From contig JAEMBT020000006.1 of assembly GCA_018873245.2 (NCBI GenBank), positions 2,483,855 to 2,547,854 of the forward strand: 64,000 nucleotides of DNA, read 5' to 3'. A program made the position numbers and the translations under genes. A model generated the notes under the pieces. The model ran no database searches. It was not told the origin of the DNA and saw only the letters and a list, made by a program, of their open reading frames with translations. This DNA comes from Archegozetes longisetosus. Taxonomy: Eukaryota > Arthropoda > Arachnida > Sarcoptiformes > Trhypochthoniidae. Shown here piece by piece: positions 26,701 to 39,400 of the stretch (positions within the stretch are counted from its first letter, which is position 1; each line of letters opens with the position of its first letter).

Positions 26701-28474
26701 TCATGTCAATCTGCACGACTTCCAATTAATTTTGATATGAGCTTGATATCCACAAAAAAACAAATAATGACTTTTTCTAATTGACTCGGGCAAATATCTT
26801 TTATTTTATTCACTTTTATACAGTTTCTCTTAATCTATATTTTTAATCGATTAGCTAACTAAAGTATTTTCATTTTAAACCTAAAACTCTTGTTCATAAT
26901 CGATCTTCAAAATTTGAAAATTTTCTATTTCGTCAATTTTGTAGTTTTAATAAACTTTTAGATGAAAGAGATTGATTGAAAAAGAGTTTTAAGTTATTTT
27001 TTAACTTCTCTAACTTGAATAGGATGTAAATCCGGTTTAACGATATAGAATATCACTGTATGTAAGCAGATAATTAAGTTCTTAGAAAAAGTTGAATTTG
27101 TTTTAGACTTCAAGCTAATGGCAAAATACAACAGATTTTTTAAAAATATACTCCAAACGTAAGTTTCCTAAAAAGATTTTCTATCTTTCTATAGAATCTG
27201 ACGTCCTCTGTATTCATGACTTCTTTGAAAACTCAAATTTCAGCTCATATTTTGTTCAAGTTCTCAAATTATCAGAAAACAATTGAAACAACTTTCTATT
27301 TCTGGATCTCATAATATGTTTACATAGCAAAATTTGTATTTAAATAGTGACTTAGTATCGCAAAAATATCATAGCCTACTAGTACTAGTGCGTAGTATTA
27401 AGTTTTTAGTTCATTATTTGTCATTCGTTAAGTGGCTAATAATTAATATTATTGAAAAGAACTACGTCTATAAATCGATCCTTTCGATAAGTAATTGAGA
27501 ATTAAGTTAAAAAATTTCGAAAAAATATTCAATATCAGTATTTTGAATATTCTTGAAAAGTTTTCAACAAGCATAAGTTAACATAATTAATCTTGAGAAG
27601 CTTTTAGTATGAGAAAGATTTTTGTTGCGTTGTAGTTATTTTAATAAAATTTTCCATCCAATCAAATGACAGGTACTGCATACAAGAAGCTCTGCGCTCC
27701 TATGGTGTTCAGTTTGAAAAATTCTTATTAAACAATTTTGCAGATGCTTACAATAACATTTGGTCAACAATTATTTCAAGAATAAGCTTGAGTTAAAGTT
27801 TATTAACTTTATTCTGCATGTTATTGATCTGATTTGTGACCTCAGACCATCTGTTAATCAAAATAGGCTTATGACTTGTTTATCTCAATCCCTTTCGTTT
27901 TTACAGCTATAAAGGCTTAAAATGTCAGAATATTGAAGCCTTGATTGCTGTCTATTTCAATATTGAGAATAATTTTGATCACAACAATCTTTGACGGTCA
28001 CGCGCCTTATCCAGTGAATGCTCACTGTTCAAAAGTTGATAATAACCGTTAAGTTATAGTTATTTAACTGTAAAAATAGTTTTGACAATGCATAAACTTA
28101 TTGATTAATGTGCATGCAATCAATAGGCCTCAAATATTGAAGTGTAAAAAGATTCTTTCACTATTCGGCTAGAATTCAAGCTTCATGACATGTTATCGTA
28201 TGAAATAAGCATATTATTATACAACCTGAAAGACTGAATAAGAATTTCCAATAATAATCAAATCTGGAGATCATTAGATTATTTCGTCACAAATTCTGTA
28301 TATCGCAATAATTATAGCATGCGATATCGAAATTATAAGCATTTGTTATGATTTTATAGTCTTGATTGGATCAACTCAAATAATTCTTGAGTGTTACTGA
28401 AACGAAATCCATTGAGCACCAACTGTTAGTTGATTTCAAACTTTCCTAATTCTTAACATGTAAGCAACATTAAG

Positions 28475-28493
28475 CTCTCTCTCTCTCTCTCTC
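28475..28493. repeat. Short (CT)n microsatellite
   Basis: A 19-base CT run. Confidence 0.85.
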
Positions 28494-28652
28494 CCCATGT
28501 ATATCACAATCCAATCTAAGTTTGAGGTCCAGTAAGTTGTGAGTCTCATCAGCTCATTAAGATCGAAAGGTTTGTGACACTCTCTTATTGACTGATTAGA
28601 GTAATTCTCAAGTTTTAGTGCCTTTTACTGACTTTTATTAGATCACAGTATC

Positions 28653-29142
28653 GGCATTCCACTGAGGTGTGATCTACAAGTAAGAGTGATCTACAACTAG
28701 AACTTGTCTCACTGAAACTAAGTCATAGGGCAATTTCCGTATTAATAAAAACTTTGAAAAATGAACATTTGCAATATACACGTGTAGTTCAATATTATAA
28801 CTGATTTGGTTTTGCACTTTTATAAGCTTTCTAGAAATTAGTAATAACGCGTGTAAAACAGTATAAATAGTCCCGTAAACTGAAAGATGTATCTCAGTCC
28901 GATAATTGCGTTGGCTACTCACAATAATGAGAGCCTTAGAATTATATGCAATTATTCTTTACGTGATATTCAATCTGTATTTATTTAATTTTTAAAAAAA
29001 TTTTAATTTTTAAAAAAATTTTAATTTTTTTATATTAGTTTTTAATATTAGTTTTTTAAATAAAGTATTTTATTTATAGAAGTGTGTAGATCACACCTCA
29101 GTGTATAGAAGTGGTCCGTAGATCACACCTCAGTGGAATGCC
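28653..29142. mobile_element. MULE-like MITE, 490 bp, perfect 25-bp TIRs, 9-bp target duplication
   Basis: The first 25 bases (28653-28677) are the exact reverse complement of the last 25 (29118-29142). Both ends are flanked by the 9-base direct repeat CACAGTATC (28644-28652 and 29143-29151). A 9-bp duplication is typical of Mutator-like elements. The right arm carries an extra copy of the GTAGATCACACCTCAGTG motif (29084-29103 with a small variation), giving a foldback-like end. The centre (28985-29070) is A/T homopolymer-rich with an 18-bp tandem duplication. It has no transposase. The 28674-28922 open frame lies wholly inside and is not a gene. Confidence 0.85.
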
Positions 29143-29544
29143 CACAGTATCAACTCTTTAACTGAACTGGATTAATTCTCGATAAAACTCGATGTTTTTC
29201 TGTTAAATTTTTTCGTAAGCAAAAGTTATTAATCTTTTCTATAATTAATAACTTTTACTGAAGGTCGAGCTCAAATTCGTGTTTTTCCAGGTGTTAGAAA
29301 ACTTAATCAATAACTAAAATTAATATCATTTGAGAAAACAGAGTATTATATAAGACAGTATCATATCAAAAATGCATTAAGTCAACCTATTGTTTCACGA
29401 AACTTTGTGATAAGAATTTCAATTCAAAATTATAGACGAATTTCCAATTTTTAGACGTGTATTGGCAGAGAAGTTTCGCAAAAACATAAAAATGACAAAC
29501 AATATAACCATACACGATTCAAAATCTTTATGGAATAAAACCGG

Positions 29545-29795
29545 GGGCGTCTAAGTAGCATTGCCAACTTTTGTCAGAAACATTCGCTGACAAACGGCAA
29601 AAATGAAAAGAAAAATCTCTCAAATCGCTGACCAAACTTTTATTAATTTTTCAGTTTAGACATTATCAGATATATTATACTGTGTTTAGTATTTTAGTTT
29701 ATAGTCATTTTCACTGACCTAGTAATGTGAGCGGAGACTCCGTCTGCTGACCACTGACAGTCGGGAACGCTACGTATAAGGGTCTCAACTAATAT
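29545..29795. repeat. Imperfect inverted-repeat element
   Basis: About 35 bases near 29548-29585 match the reverse complement of about 29755-29790 imperfectly, around a GTAGC-x-TT-x-CC-x-AC core followed by GTCAG. This suggests a small degraded MITE. I could not define a target duplication. Confidence 0.35.
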
Positions 29796-32128
29796 TGTCT
29801 TCAAAAAATCGAAAAATATCAAAATAAACATGATTCATAATAATTTACAATTCAGACTAAGATCTAATAAATCCAGAGTTTGTTTATGCGCGACTATTTT
29901 ATTAGTAATTACTATTTGAATTATACCAGTTGTGAACCTGTATTTCCTCATGCTAGTCATTATGTAATACAATATCTATATTTGCTAATGTTCCATCTCA
30001 TCGCTAGAGAGATGTTCAATCATTTATTGTTCTAATAATTATTAACTATGGAGATAAAATGATTGAGATATAAATTGTATCCATTTTGAGAGAAACCAAC
30101 GCATTGTATTGAGTTTCAAAAGTTCAATGCATTTGTGGGATATCATGTCTGAAAGTTGATATTCTTTGCTTTTCGGGGGCGGAAATAGTAAAAAATAGCA
30201 AAAAATGATCAGTTTTACTCATATGGAATTTTGGTTGAATGCAAATTGATTTAAATGTGATGGTAAAAAATTGGTCTATTTTATATTTTAAGCATTCAAT
30301 AAAAACTGAAGAAACTTATTGTAAGGTATTTTTCAAAGGCATGAACTTTTCTTAAGAAGTAGACGACTAGGAAAGAGCAAAACTAGAGTTATTGACGCGT
30401 TGATAATAAGCTTATTTTGAACAGAATAAAAGCTTCCGTTAAATTATATATCAGATCAGAGGCCAACTCAATAAGTCTGTTTGGAAGCCATTAAGGCTTA
30501 CGCTCAGAAAGATAGAAAACCAAAACCAATATTGGTTGAGAACCTTTTAGTTTAGTTAAGATTTGTTGTAATAATATACTAAACCTAACGTTATACACTG
30601 ATTGACAGGTATTCTAGTTATAGAATTCATTTATTCGCCCGACAAGTTCTAAACCTTATTATTTCTATTGAGATGGGTTGAGCATTTTATTTTTATGTAA
30701 CCTATGGTAATCTTCATAAGTTATATTCATCTATTCCTATTTGTATTTCGCGTCACGATCAAGTCTTTCATAGGATATAAAAAGTGATGCATTTGTTAGA
30801 AACGAAACCCAAGTCTTGACGCCTTCTAACAAAATCAGTTTTTCTAAAAGAAAAGCATTCTCTATAAGTGCTCTTTGAATCTTAACAGTTATATTATATT
30901 AAAGTTGAATAGTTTCTCGCTCAATTTATTTTATTGGGACATTATCGAGTCACTTATCTTTAAAATGATTTTGAACTTGAAAGCTATTTGGGGGTTGCTA
31001 TTCAAAACAATATTTAACCTATATCACTCTTAAGACACTTAACAGTTAAGTCTTCTTTTAATAAAAGTATTGCATTTTTATGAAGTTTACTGAACAGGAT
31101 TTCTCTTTAATTATGTTGATTGGAAACGACTTTACGAATAAATTGTTCTAAGAATTCAACAAATTATAACTTAAATAGAAGCTGAATAAGATTCATTTGT
31201 TTCGAGCTCTAATACAGAATTGATTAGAAAAGTTTCTTACGTAGAGGTACTCTCTTTTAGCTGTTATGACTTCACTCAATAGACATTTATAACTATTATT
31301 GGATTTAGTTTTCTGTAGCCTTAAAGATAAACTTGTAGAACAAGAGAGAAAATGCGATTATTGGTAATGAATAATATGATCCCATTATATGGGAGTTTAT
31401 ACCCGTATAAATAAAAGTTTATAAGATTTGTGTTCGAACATACATCTTATGAGAAAAAGTGAATCGCACTCACTGTTGGCGCAAACTGAATACAATTTCA
31501 GATTAATTTATTTTAAAATAAGAATTCGATAACGTTTTAATATATAAAATTAGTCTTAAAGGCATTTGCTTTCTTTCGAAACCATAAAATGTTTTTAATT
31601 AAAGAGTAACGCTCGTTCATGAAAATGAGATGTTTTAATAAGTTTTGCATCCGTACAAAGCACTGAGAGTAGTGTTTTAATAAAAATTTTCGCTTATTCA
31701 TACAAATTTGAATGCCGAGTAATTGTAAAATCATTTACAATATGCCGAAAATTTAGTGGGCTTTGTATATTTTAATCTATATTTGGTTTTAGGCTAATAA
31801 CTTGTTATTATTTTTGCAGATAATAATTAACTGAAAATTAGAAGTAAAATTTTCGTTGCGTCAATTTGCATTGCCTAAAAACACCAGCTCTTTACAAGTT
31901 AAGCGTCTTTTAGCATAATTCTAGGAACTAAATTAAAAAATAATGTTTAATCAGCAGTAAATCGAAATTTTCAGAAATTAATCTTCAACTTCTTTGTTCA
32001 TGAGCAAACTCAATCGAATAGTTTGAGGTGAAAATTATGAATAAAATTGTTTTGTATATTCTGACATTGACAGGAACTTTGAAAACTGATATCACCTGAA
32101 TGTGAGTCTTCCAAAAGGGATTTGAGCC

Positions 32129-33414
32129 ATGATTTTATTCAAGTTTGGATCAAAAGTACTCTCTTCATTGTCAACCTCCAAAAAGTCAAGTGTTTCGACA
32201 GCACTTGTTATTGGGCTGATATTTGCTTTGATGGTACTCCAAAGCTATGCCATCAGATACTACAGTACAAGAGGTAAGCTATGAAACAATTATTGTTTCA
32301 ATTGCTTAAGCGTTACTAAAATCCTGCAATTTTCTCATTAAGTTGGCAAAGCAATTCAAATCTAAACAGTTTTCTTGTTCCAATGTCAAAAGTTTGCCAA
32401 AATTATGATTTTATGTATTAGAAATTATCAGATATTTCGATTATATTTTTTGTTATGCAATTTCATGTAATTCTCCTGAAGTTCAAAGTTGATCCCAAAC
32501 TTTTTGAAATTTTCTTCTCAGCAGATAATGATATCTCACCCGATTTTCTAAACGATTATACGGATAACTTTCTGCGGACTTTAGTCAGTAATCCAAAGTA
32601 AGTTTATTTTGGGGATAAGCTTTATGAAGATAAAACTTTAATAGATTTCTTGACCTTTTGAATGATATTTTTCGGATGAAATCTTTATTCTTCAGACGTT
32701 TCTCTCCATCGGGAGGAAGAAGAAGAAGTTGTATTCGTAGAGGACACACCTGTGATCACAGGCCAGAAGATTGTTGTCCAAGTGCTTTATGTCGGTGTAA
32801 CTTGTGGGGTTAGTTCTCCATCAGTATTAGTTCTCTATTTAAAAATTTTCTATTAAAACTAGACTAAAATTACCTGCCATGTTTTGAACCATAATTCACA
32901 CGAAATCAATGATTATCATAATATAATAGGCAAAATGTTTGCAATTTAAAGTTTACTACTTGCCTTCTAGCTCTTCAGATATGATAGATTTGAATGCAAT
33001 TTTTTAGATAAAGGTTATCCCTGTCAAAATGTTTATAAGATTTATATATGTGAGAAACGTATAAATGGCTTTATTTGACTGATTAATAAATTTGATGAAA
33101 ATCTATTCATCATTAAAAAGTAAATTAGTTAAAGTTGACCGCAGTGTGCACCAATTAATCAAGGAAAAACTGTTAGCTATATGGATAACCCTTTTTTCAG
33201 TTGTTGTACAGTTCGACAGTTACTTCCAAAAACAAATTATTTAAAAATTTATAATAATGTATATTAATTCAATTTTTTAAAGGCACGAACTGTCGTTGCA
33301 AACGAATGGGTCTCTTCCAAAGGTAATACAAAGTGAAAAAATTGATTCATCAACAACAAATCTTTACTTAAAATTTGTTCTCTTTTTTTTTAACATAATT
33401 AAAGATGGGGTTAA
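32129..33414 (+). CDS. Agatoxin-like peptide precursor 2 (ALP2), five coding exons
   Basis: Hand-built model with exons 32129-32273, 32522-32597, 32696-32808, 33283-33322 and 33405-33414. Introns are GT-AG, phases 1, 2, 1 and 2, giving 127 residues. Exon 1 encodes a basic N-region of about 20 residues and a hydrophobic signal core, cut after Tyr-Ala or nearby. Exon 2 encodes an acidic propeptide. Exon 3 opens with Lys-Arg, then a Ser/Gly/Arg spacer ending in Arg-Arg-Arg before the mature peptide, and carries six cysteines. Exon 4 holds the last two. The 10-nt exon 5 completes Arg-Trp-Gly-stop, an amidation signal. The eight-cysteine spacing is identical to ALP1. Exon 2 has a NAGNAG acceptor (32519-32524), so one alanine may be alternatively included. 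In other arthropods ALP is a neuropeptide-type product; related scaffolds serve in spider venom. Sequence alone cannot say which applies. Confidence 0.85.
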
Positions 33415-36400
33415 GCAATGGAGCTCGTCAAACTCAAGAACCAAACTTAGAGAAAGAATAAATGATTTCTCTTGAAACAATTAGTTTTTCACTTATTTTT
33501 AAAGTAAAAGTAAATTTTATGAATAAGATCTGATCATCTTTCCTGTTAAACAAATATTAATATTACTTATTGTGAATTAATGTCATAAAATGTTATCATA
33601 AATTCCCTAATTTTTTCTTATTTTCAACAAAAGACTCCACACATGAAAAAACTTTAATTGGTTTTATAAATAGATTTCATCAAAATCAATCCTACATACC
33701 GACCGAAAATAGCTCAAAGTCTCACGTGAAATTGACGTGAAATTATAGATTTTTTCTAATCAAAGCCAGATTTGATTAAAAGTACTGTGAACAAGTCTTT
33801 TATTCATGATTGAATTCAAATTAATTATTTCTTTAGCTTACCCCTATATAATAACTAGTGAAAGGCTTTCACTGATTATTGGATATCAGCTAAAAATTAA
33901 AATTTTCAGTCTATATAAAGGATTGGTTCGCGAAGACCTATACTGTTGAATATTCATTATGTAATTCCCAAACAGTTGTATTATACAAATAAAATCCTTA
34001 ATTACTTAGCCATTGTTACGACTAAAGTGAATTAAAAATCATATAACGAGTTAACTTAAGCATTAAATTATGAATAAGTCATAAATAGTCTAAAGTTTAG
34101 AGCATTACAACAATTATTTGTTACTATTCTTAGGTGTTGTTCAGTTTAAGTGGTTTACAAATTGTTTCTTTTCTTCATTCCATAAATTTAAGTAAATTAG
34201 ATGAGAAACAACTCTAAACACACTCTTGTTCTCAATACTTTTCTTTTGAAGGAACGAGAACTCGGCCCAAGGGATCATTTGATTGCTTTGTATTCAGCTT
34301 ATATTCTCTGCATAACAATTGGATAACAATTTTTGAATATAAGAGGCTTAACTTCACAAATAGGTAGCTATCGATCGATTTCAATTATTTATCTATCAAT
34401 AAAAGTCTCCGAACAATCTATTGGTTCAGAGAATGTTGAAGTGTTAAACAAAAATATAATTTACAGCATATTAGTTATAGATAGAAAGTGTGTAAAAAAG
34501 CTTCAAACATGTATATTGTAAAATCAATCAAACGAAAACATTGACATCATACATCATCAACTTTTTCAATGCAAATAATGAGAATCTAAAATATTTGCGA
34601 GCGATAAAAACGTTAAAAAGTTGAACGAAAAATACTATAAATCAAATTTTTGAAATTTCTGAAGATGTATAGAATGAATGCTTGCGTATCCTCTAATTTA
34701 AATCTCTTCGCCTACACATTTCAGAATTTCATTTTCATCTGATATTCTTGTATAACAAATATTTTTGCAAACTTTTGTTCAGAATTTTTCATATTCATCT
34801 CTTCCCATTCAAAATTGATTTTTATATCAATGAGAACTGAACTTTGCTAAATGTTTTGCTACAACTGTTACTCCGTTTGATTATTTTGATGGAAAGTATT
34901 TTTCAAATGCAATACATGGATCTGAAATACATGCCTGACAAATTGTTGACTCAAATCATTTTGTTTTTGGCATATCACAACATTACGACTTCAAGTCTTT
35001 TCATAACTTTTGAAAAGAAATTATTTCTTTCTTAAGCAATAGCCTTAAAAATTGATGTCCTCTTTTGAATCTGATTTGGAAACAAATAATATTTTGCTGA
35101 CATTTCACGATAATCATCATTAGAACAAATGCTTTGATTTTAATTAAAGAACTTACAGTCGATTAGACTCATTAGCTAAGAAATATAGTTAATGTAATGT
35201 CCAGGTCAAGCATTTTTTAAAAACTAATTATAAGTTTATCTTAAGATTTGATCAAAAGATTTTTCATAATAATATTCTATATGGAAAATTTATAACACAA
35301 ATAAAATTTTTAATAGCTTATTTTGTGACCGCAGAAACCTGAGCCTAGACATTACAAATATTAATACAATAATTATATATTTTAATCTAACTGTAAAAAT
35401 GCCAACTCTGAAGAAGATTCAAACGAATTTCTTAAAATAATAATATGATCTGACGAAACAAGTAAGTTTAATCCCTAAAGAGCTTTAATACTAATTTGGC
35501 TTTTCTCGGTCAATTTTTAGTCACTTAAAACTTGAGATTAAGCCTCAGCTAACAAAAAGATTAACTAAAAAATTAACAGAACTTATAACTCGAAAGAAAA
35601 CTAATTAACAGCTTCTTAACACTTGATTTCTCTATAGAAAAGCTCAGGTAATTACCACTGCTAGCCTTTTGAAAAGCCCTTTCGATTTATTGTTAGTGAA
35701 TATCCAATGATGGATAAGAAATGCTCACATTTTACTTCGATGCTGAGAATCCCGCACTAGAATAATGTGAGTTATTTTACTACTATATTGTTGTTGAATA
35801 TCGAGGGAATTTTCAATCAACAAGCAAAATGATTAGTCTATAGCCTAGAAAATTATTGGTTGTGCCTCAATGGGAGTTCTCCACTAAGATTCTTGACATG
35901 ATTTACTTGAAGTGTTGCGTTTTGTGTAGTCGTAATTATATTGCATTCTAGCTCTTTTTCAGACTTCATAAGTTTATCAATTACGTCAATAGCTCACTAA
36001 CGCATCTTCCGTTTTTTCAAAGCAATGGTAATTTCAGTTTCAGAAGTGTTTGTAGTTTTGGAAATTATCCTCAATTACGATTATGCGAACAAAGAAATTG
36101 AAATTTATTGTACTTTTAGTAGAAAAATATTTAACTTAAGAAACACATAAACAGAAAAAATTTTCACTTTTACAAAAACTTGTGCTTAAAAGTTATTAAA
36201 CTTGAAAATTGTTATTTTAAAATTTTTTACGATTTTTCAAATTATAGGTTGGCCTCAAATCAATTTAATTTACAAATACAGGTATTTTTTAAACTTAACG
36301 ATGTGTGGTAAAGAAATAATACATTAGAAAAACATCGCTTTTGATACTGGTTTCAATCTGTTAAAGACCTTATGAAGAAATATTTTTATAAGTTTACCAA

Positions 36401-39400
36401 TTTTTTCAAATCATTCAATTAAACTTATGCTATAAAGTTATGAAAAATACAACTGGAGAATACTTAATCTCCAACATTAGTTGCTAACAATACATATGAC
36501 ATATGACTTGAAACCACTTTTGAACCAAGGTTTCTCAAACTAGAAAAAATTCATACTTTTATGAAAATTTGTTTTTTAAGGTTTTTCAGATATTATATCA
36601 TTGTTTACAGTTTGTTAAAAAGTTTTACTCCTTTGGAAAACATAAGTTATGAAAACTTCGATATTATCTTCCATATAACAGCAATAAGAGCAATAAAAAC
36701 AACTTTATTGTCGTGATTATTATTATTATTTGAGAACTTGAATGATGTTAAACAAGCGAATTTTTCTCAACTGATTCACTCAATTCTATTAAAGCAACAA
36801 ATTATGCACTAAATTATTGCCATTGAGAACAGTAGAAGTAGTACTGCAGGTTGACTCATCACTAAAAAAGGCTCTTTATAAATCAAATTTTGATGCCTTT
36901 TCAGTTACGCATAACTTCGAAAGTGTTTATTTTTATTATTCAAGCTTTTTACATCGAACATTATATCAAAAGTAATAAAATTTTATTCAAAATTATATCA
37001 ATCTTGCTATTGAATCCTATTTTTTATCGAACCTCATTATAGATATGAATCAAATTATAGGTATTTTTCAATAAAATTCAAAATAAGTTTTGTGCATCCG
37101 TTGCGTGTGATATGAGAGAGAAACAAAAAACTTGCTGCATTTTAATCGGTAAGTAAGACAACTTGTGATGGCGTATAATAAAACTAACAAAACCGGTTGT
37201 GTTAAATGCAAGATTACTCCTCAGAGATATAGCACTACAGGACTGACTGAAAAGTCTATCATTTTAGTATAAGGCCTGTTCGAGAAAAGTAATCTTTTTT
37301 ATACTGTCTATATTTTAGAAGTTGTTATACCAGACGAGACGAGACCAGTATTTAACAATTCCGTCACTTATTGCATGCTTTAATGCAACCCTTTCTCACT
37401 CTGTGTATAAAATCTTTGACTTTATTGTCGCTGACGAGACAAAAACTTTGAAATTGGAGTTTTTTTCTCGTTTTCAAGTTTTTGTATCATTACTCCACAT
37501 TAAAGTTTAATACCATTGCCTTTATTAAGAAGTGATAATAAAATAGCTTTTGTGATAAGGCATAGTTCTTTGCACTGTTTGTATACTTTTTCTGTTGTTT
37601 TCTCTGTTATGGAATCTATTTCATACAGTGATTTATAAAGATTTTGTTATCCGATAGACTCAACAACACTTGAGTTAAGCAATAAAACCATTTGAAAAAG
37701 TTATCATTGGATGGCTCAACAACTTTTGATTTAGTGTTTCGTCAAATATCGTAACGTTTCCATAAGTTTTATCAGCTATTTTTAGTTCACTTTTCTCTTC
37801 AATCGTTTTGGTTGTTATTAAAAGCAATTTTACTATACTTTGCGGAAATTGTATCGCAAGAAAAGGTAAAATAACTTTTGTATAGCCGATTATTTTATTA
37901 GTTTCTAAAACTTTTTCGTACTATTCAACATATATTTCATGCTATACTGACCAACACATTAGCGGTTATAATATTTTGAAAGATTTTTCGCTAGTAGACC
38001 GTTAAATAACTTTTCAAAACTTTTATAACTGTCTTATTGTTTACTATTCTTTTAATATACAATAATTACTTTTGTGCTTTTCTGATACCAAGTACTAAAC
38101 ATGAATTTAACATCTTTCATACTTAGCCATTCTATCCATTAATAATACTCATGATAAAAATTTCGGGACACTGCTTAGTATTTAAATTGCAAACGAATTG
38201 AAATAGTTTTTAATTTTCTATTCCATTCGAATAATTAGAGTTATAATGACACGAAAATTGGCTTCTTTCCTATGAAAGAGAATTCATACTTTTGAGGCTA
38301 TAATTTTGTAACTTTTCATTGTGGCTATAGATATGTAAATTAGTAACGGTTTGCAATAGACATGACATCTCTATAGATTTCTCTACATATTTCAGTTGTA
38401 TCTAAACTTGTTTTGCATATTCAATGGTATCTCTCCATTGTAAATGATTTAATCAAAATATAATTAAGGCCTCTCTTTGGCCGAACAGTTCAAGTCTTGT
38501 TCATTCAACTCAAATGATTCAGATCTGAATCATATTCAGATATTTTCATTACTAAGATCTGAAAGTATTTAGATCTGAAAGATTTTCTCTACTGGTATGT
38601 AATTTTGAAATTAAATTTAAAACTTTCCTCGATTATTAAGTTAGATTTTGTCAGTTTTCTGGTTTTCAAAATTAACTCTTCCGACAGATTGACTTCTGGT
38701 AGATTGAAAACTCAGTCACCAAACTGTAAAAGTATTAAATTATTTTACTTTTGATGCTTATTAGCATCTATTTAGCAATAATTTTTTGTTTCAAGCTATT
38801 TTAAAGCATCAAAACTAGAGTTAGAGGTTTTTTAATACAACTACCAGTAATAGGAATACCATGTTTGAAACAATTTAGTTCATTTTAGCATAAATTCAAA
38901 GTTTATCTTGTTTGATTTTAAATTTCCTAATTAATCCTGCTCTATTTAATAGTAATGGAATTTTACTTATTTTTCTGTAAAATAATAAATTTAAAAAAAT
39001 CAGTTTGGAATGACTGCTGATTTTCTTAATGAATCATATTCTCAGATCAAAGTTTAATTGAATAATAGCCTTTCTGTTTATTATGAGTTCAACCTAAAAT
39101 ACTATTTATTTATTTGAATACAGATTGTAACTTATCTTTGCGATTCGCAAAGCAAAATCTCAAATTGCACATTGAGTTCACTATAACCGGCACAAAATTT
39201 GCTTAATTTTATGCGTCAATTTCTCAAAAAACAAATTCAACAGACATTGAATATTTAAACTGTATTTTTAAAATGGATATGATTATTTATAAGCAATTTA
39301 CTTGTTTTCAAGTACTAAGGGTTCCGAAAAATATGTTTTGTTGAACTTGAAATCGAAAAACAATATATGTTTGCACTCAATAAGTCTATCAAGTTGCCAA

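Larger units (their letters stand above)
13492..32128. other. Gene-poor interval between the two agatoxin-like genes
   Basis: About 18.6 kb between the divergently oriented ALP genes. It must contain both promoters, but I recognise no core promoter. Supported contents are a hairpin in a GC-richer patch (15628-15672), a pogo-like MITE (17692-17865), a possible relative near 23594-23740, a CT tract at 28475-28493 and a MULE-like element at 28653-29142. Small open frames at 20520-20726 (minus, one membrane-type hydrophobic stretch), 22123-22323 (minus, GC-richer) and 25048-25269 (plus, signal-peptide-like start) are candidates only. Confidence 0.5.

Noticed and set aside
28674-28922. 82-codon minus-strand frame
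   Set aside because: Entirely inside the MULE-like MITE.
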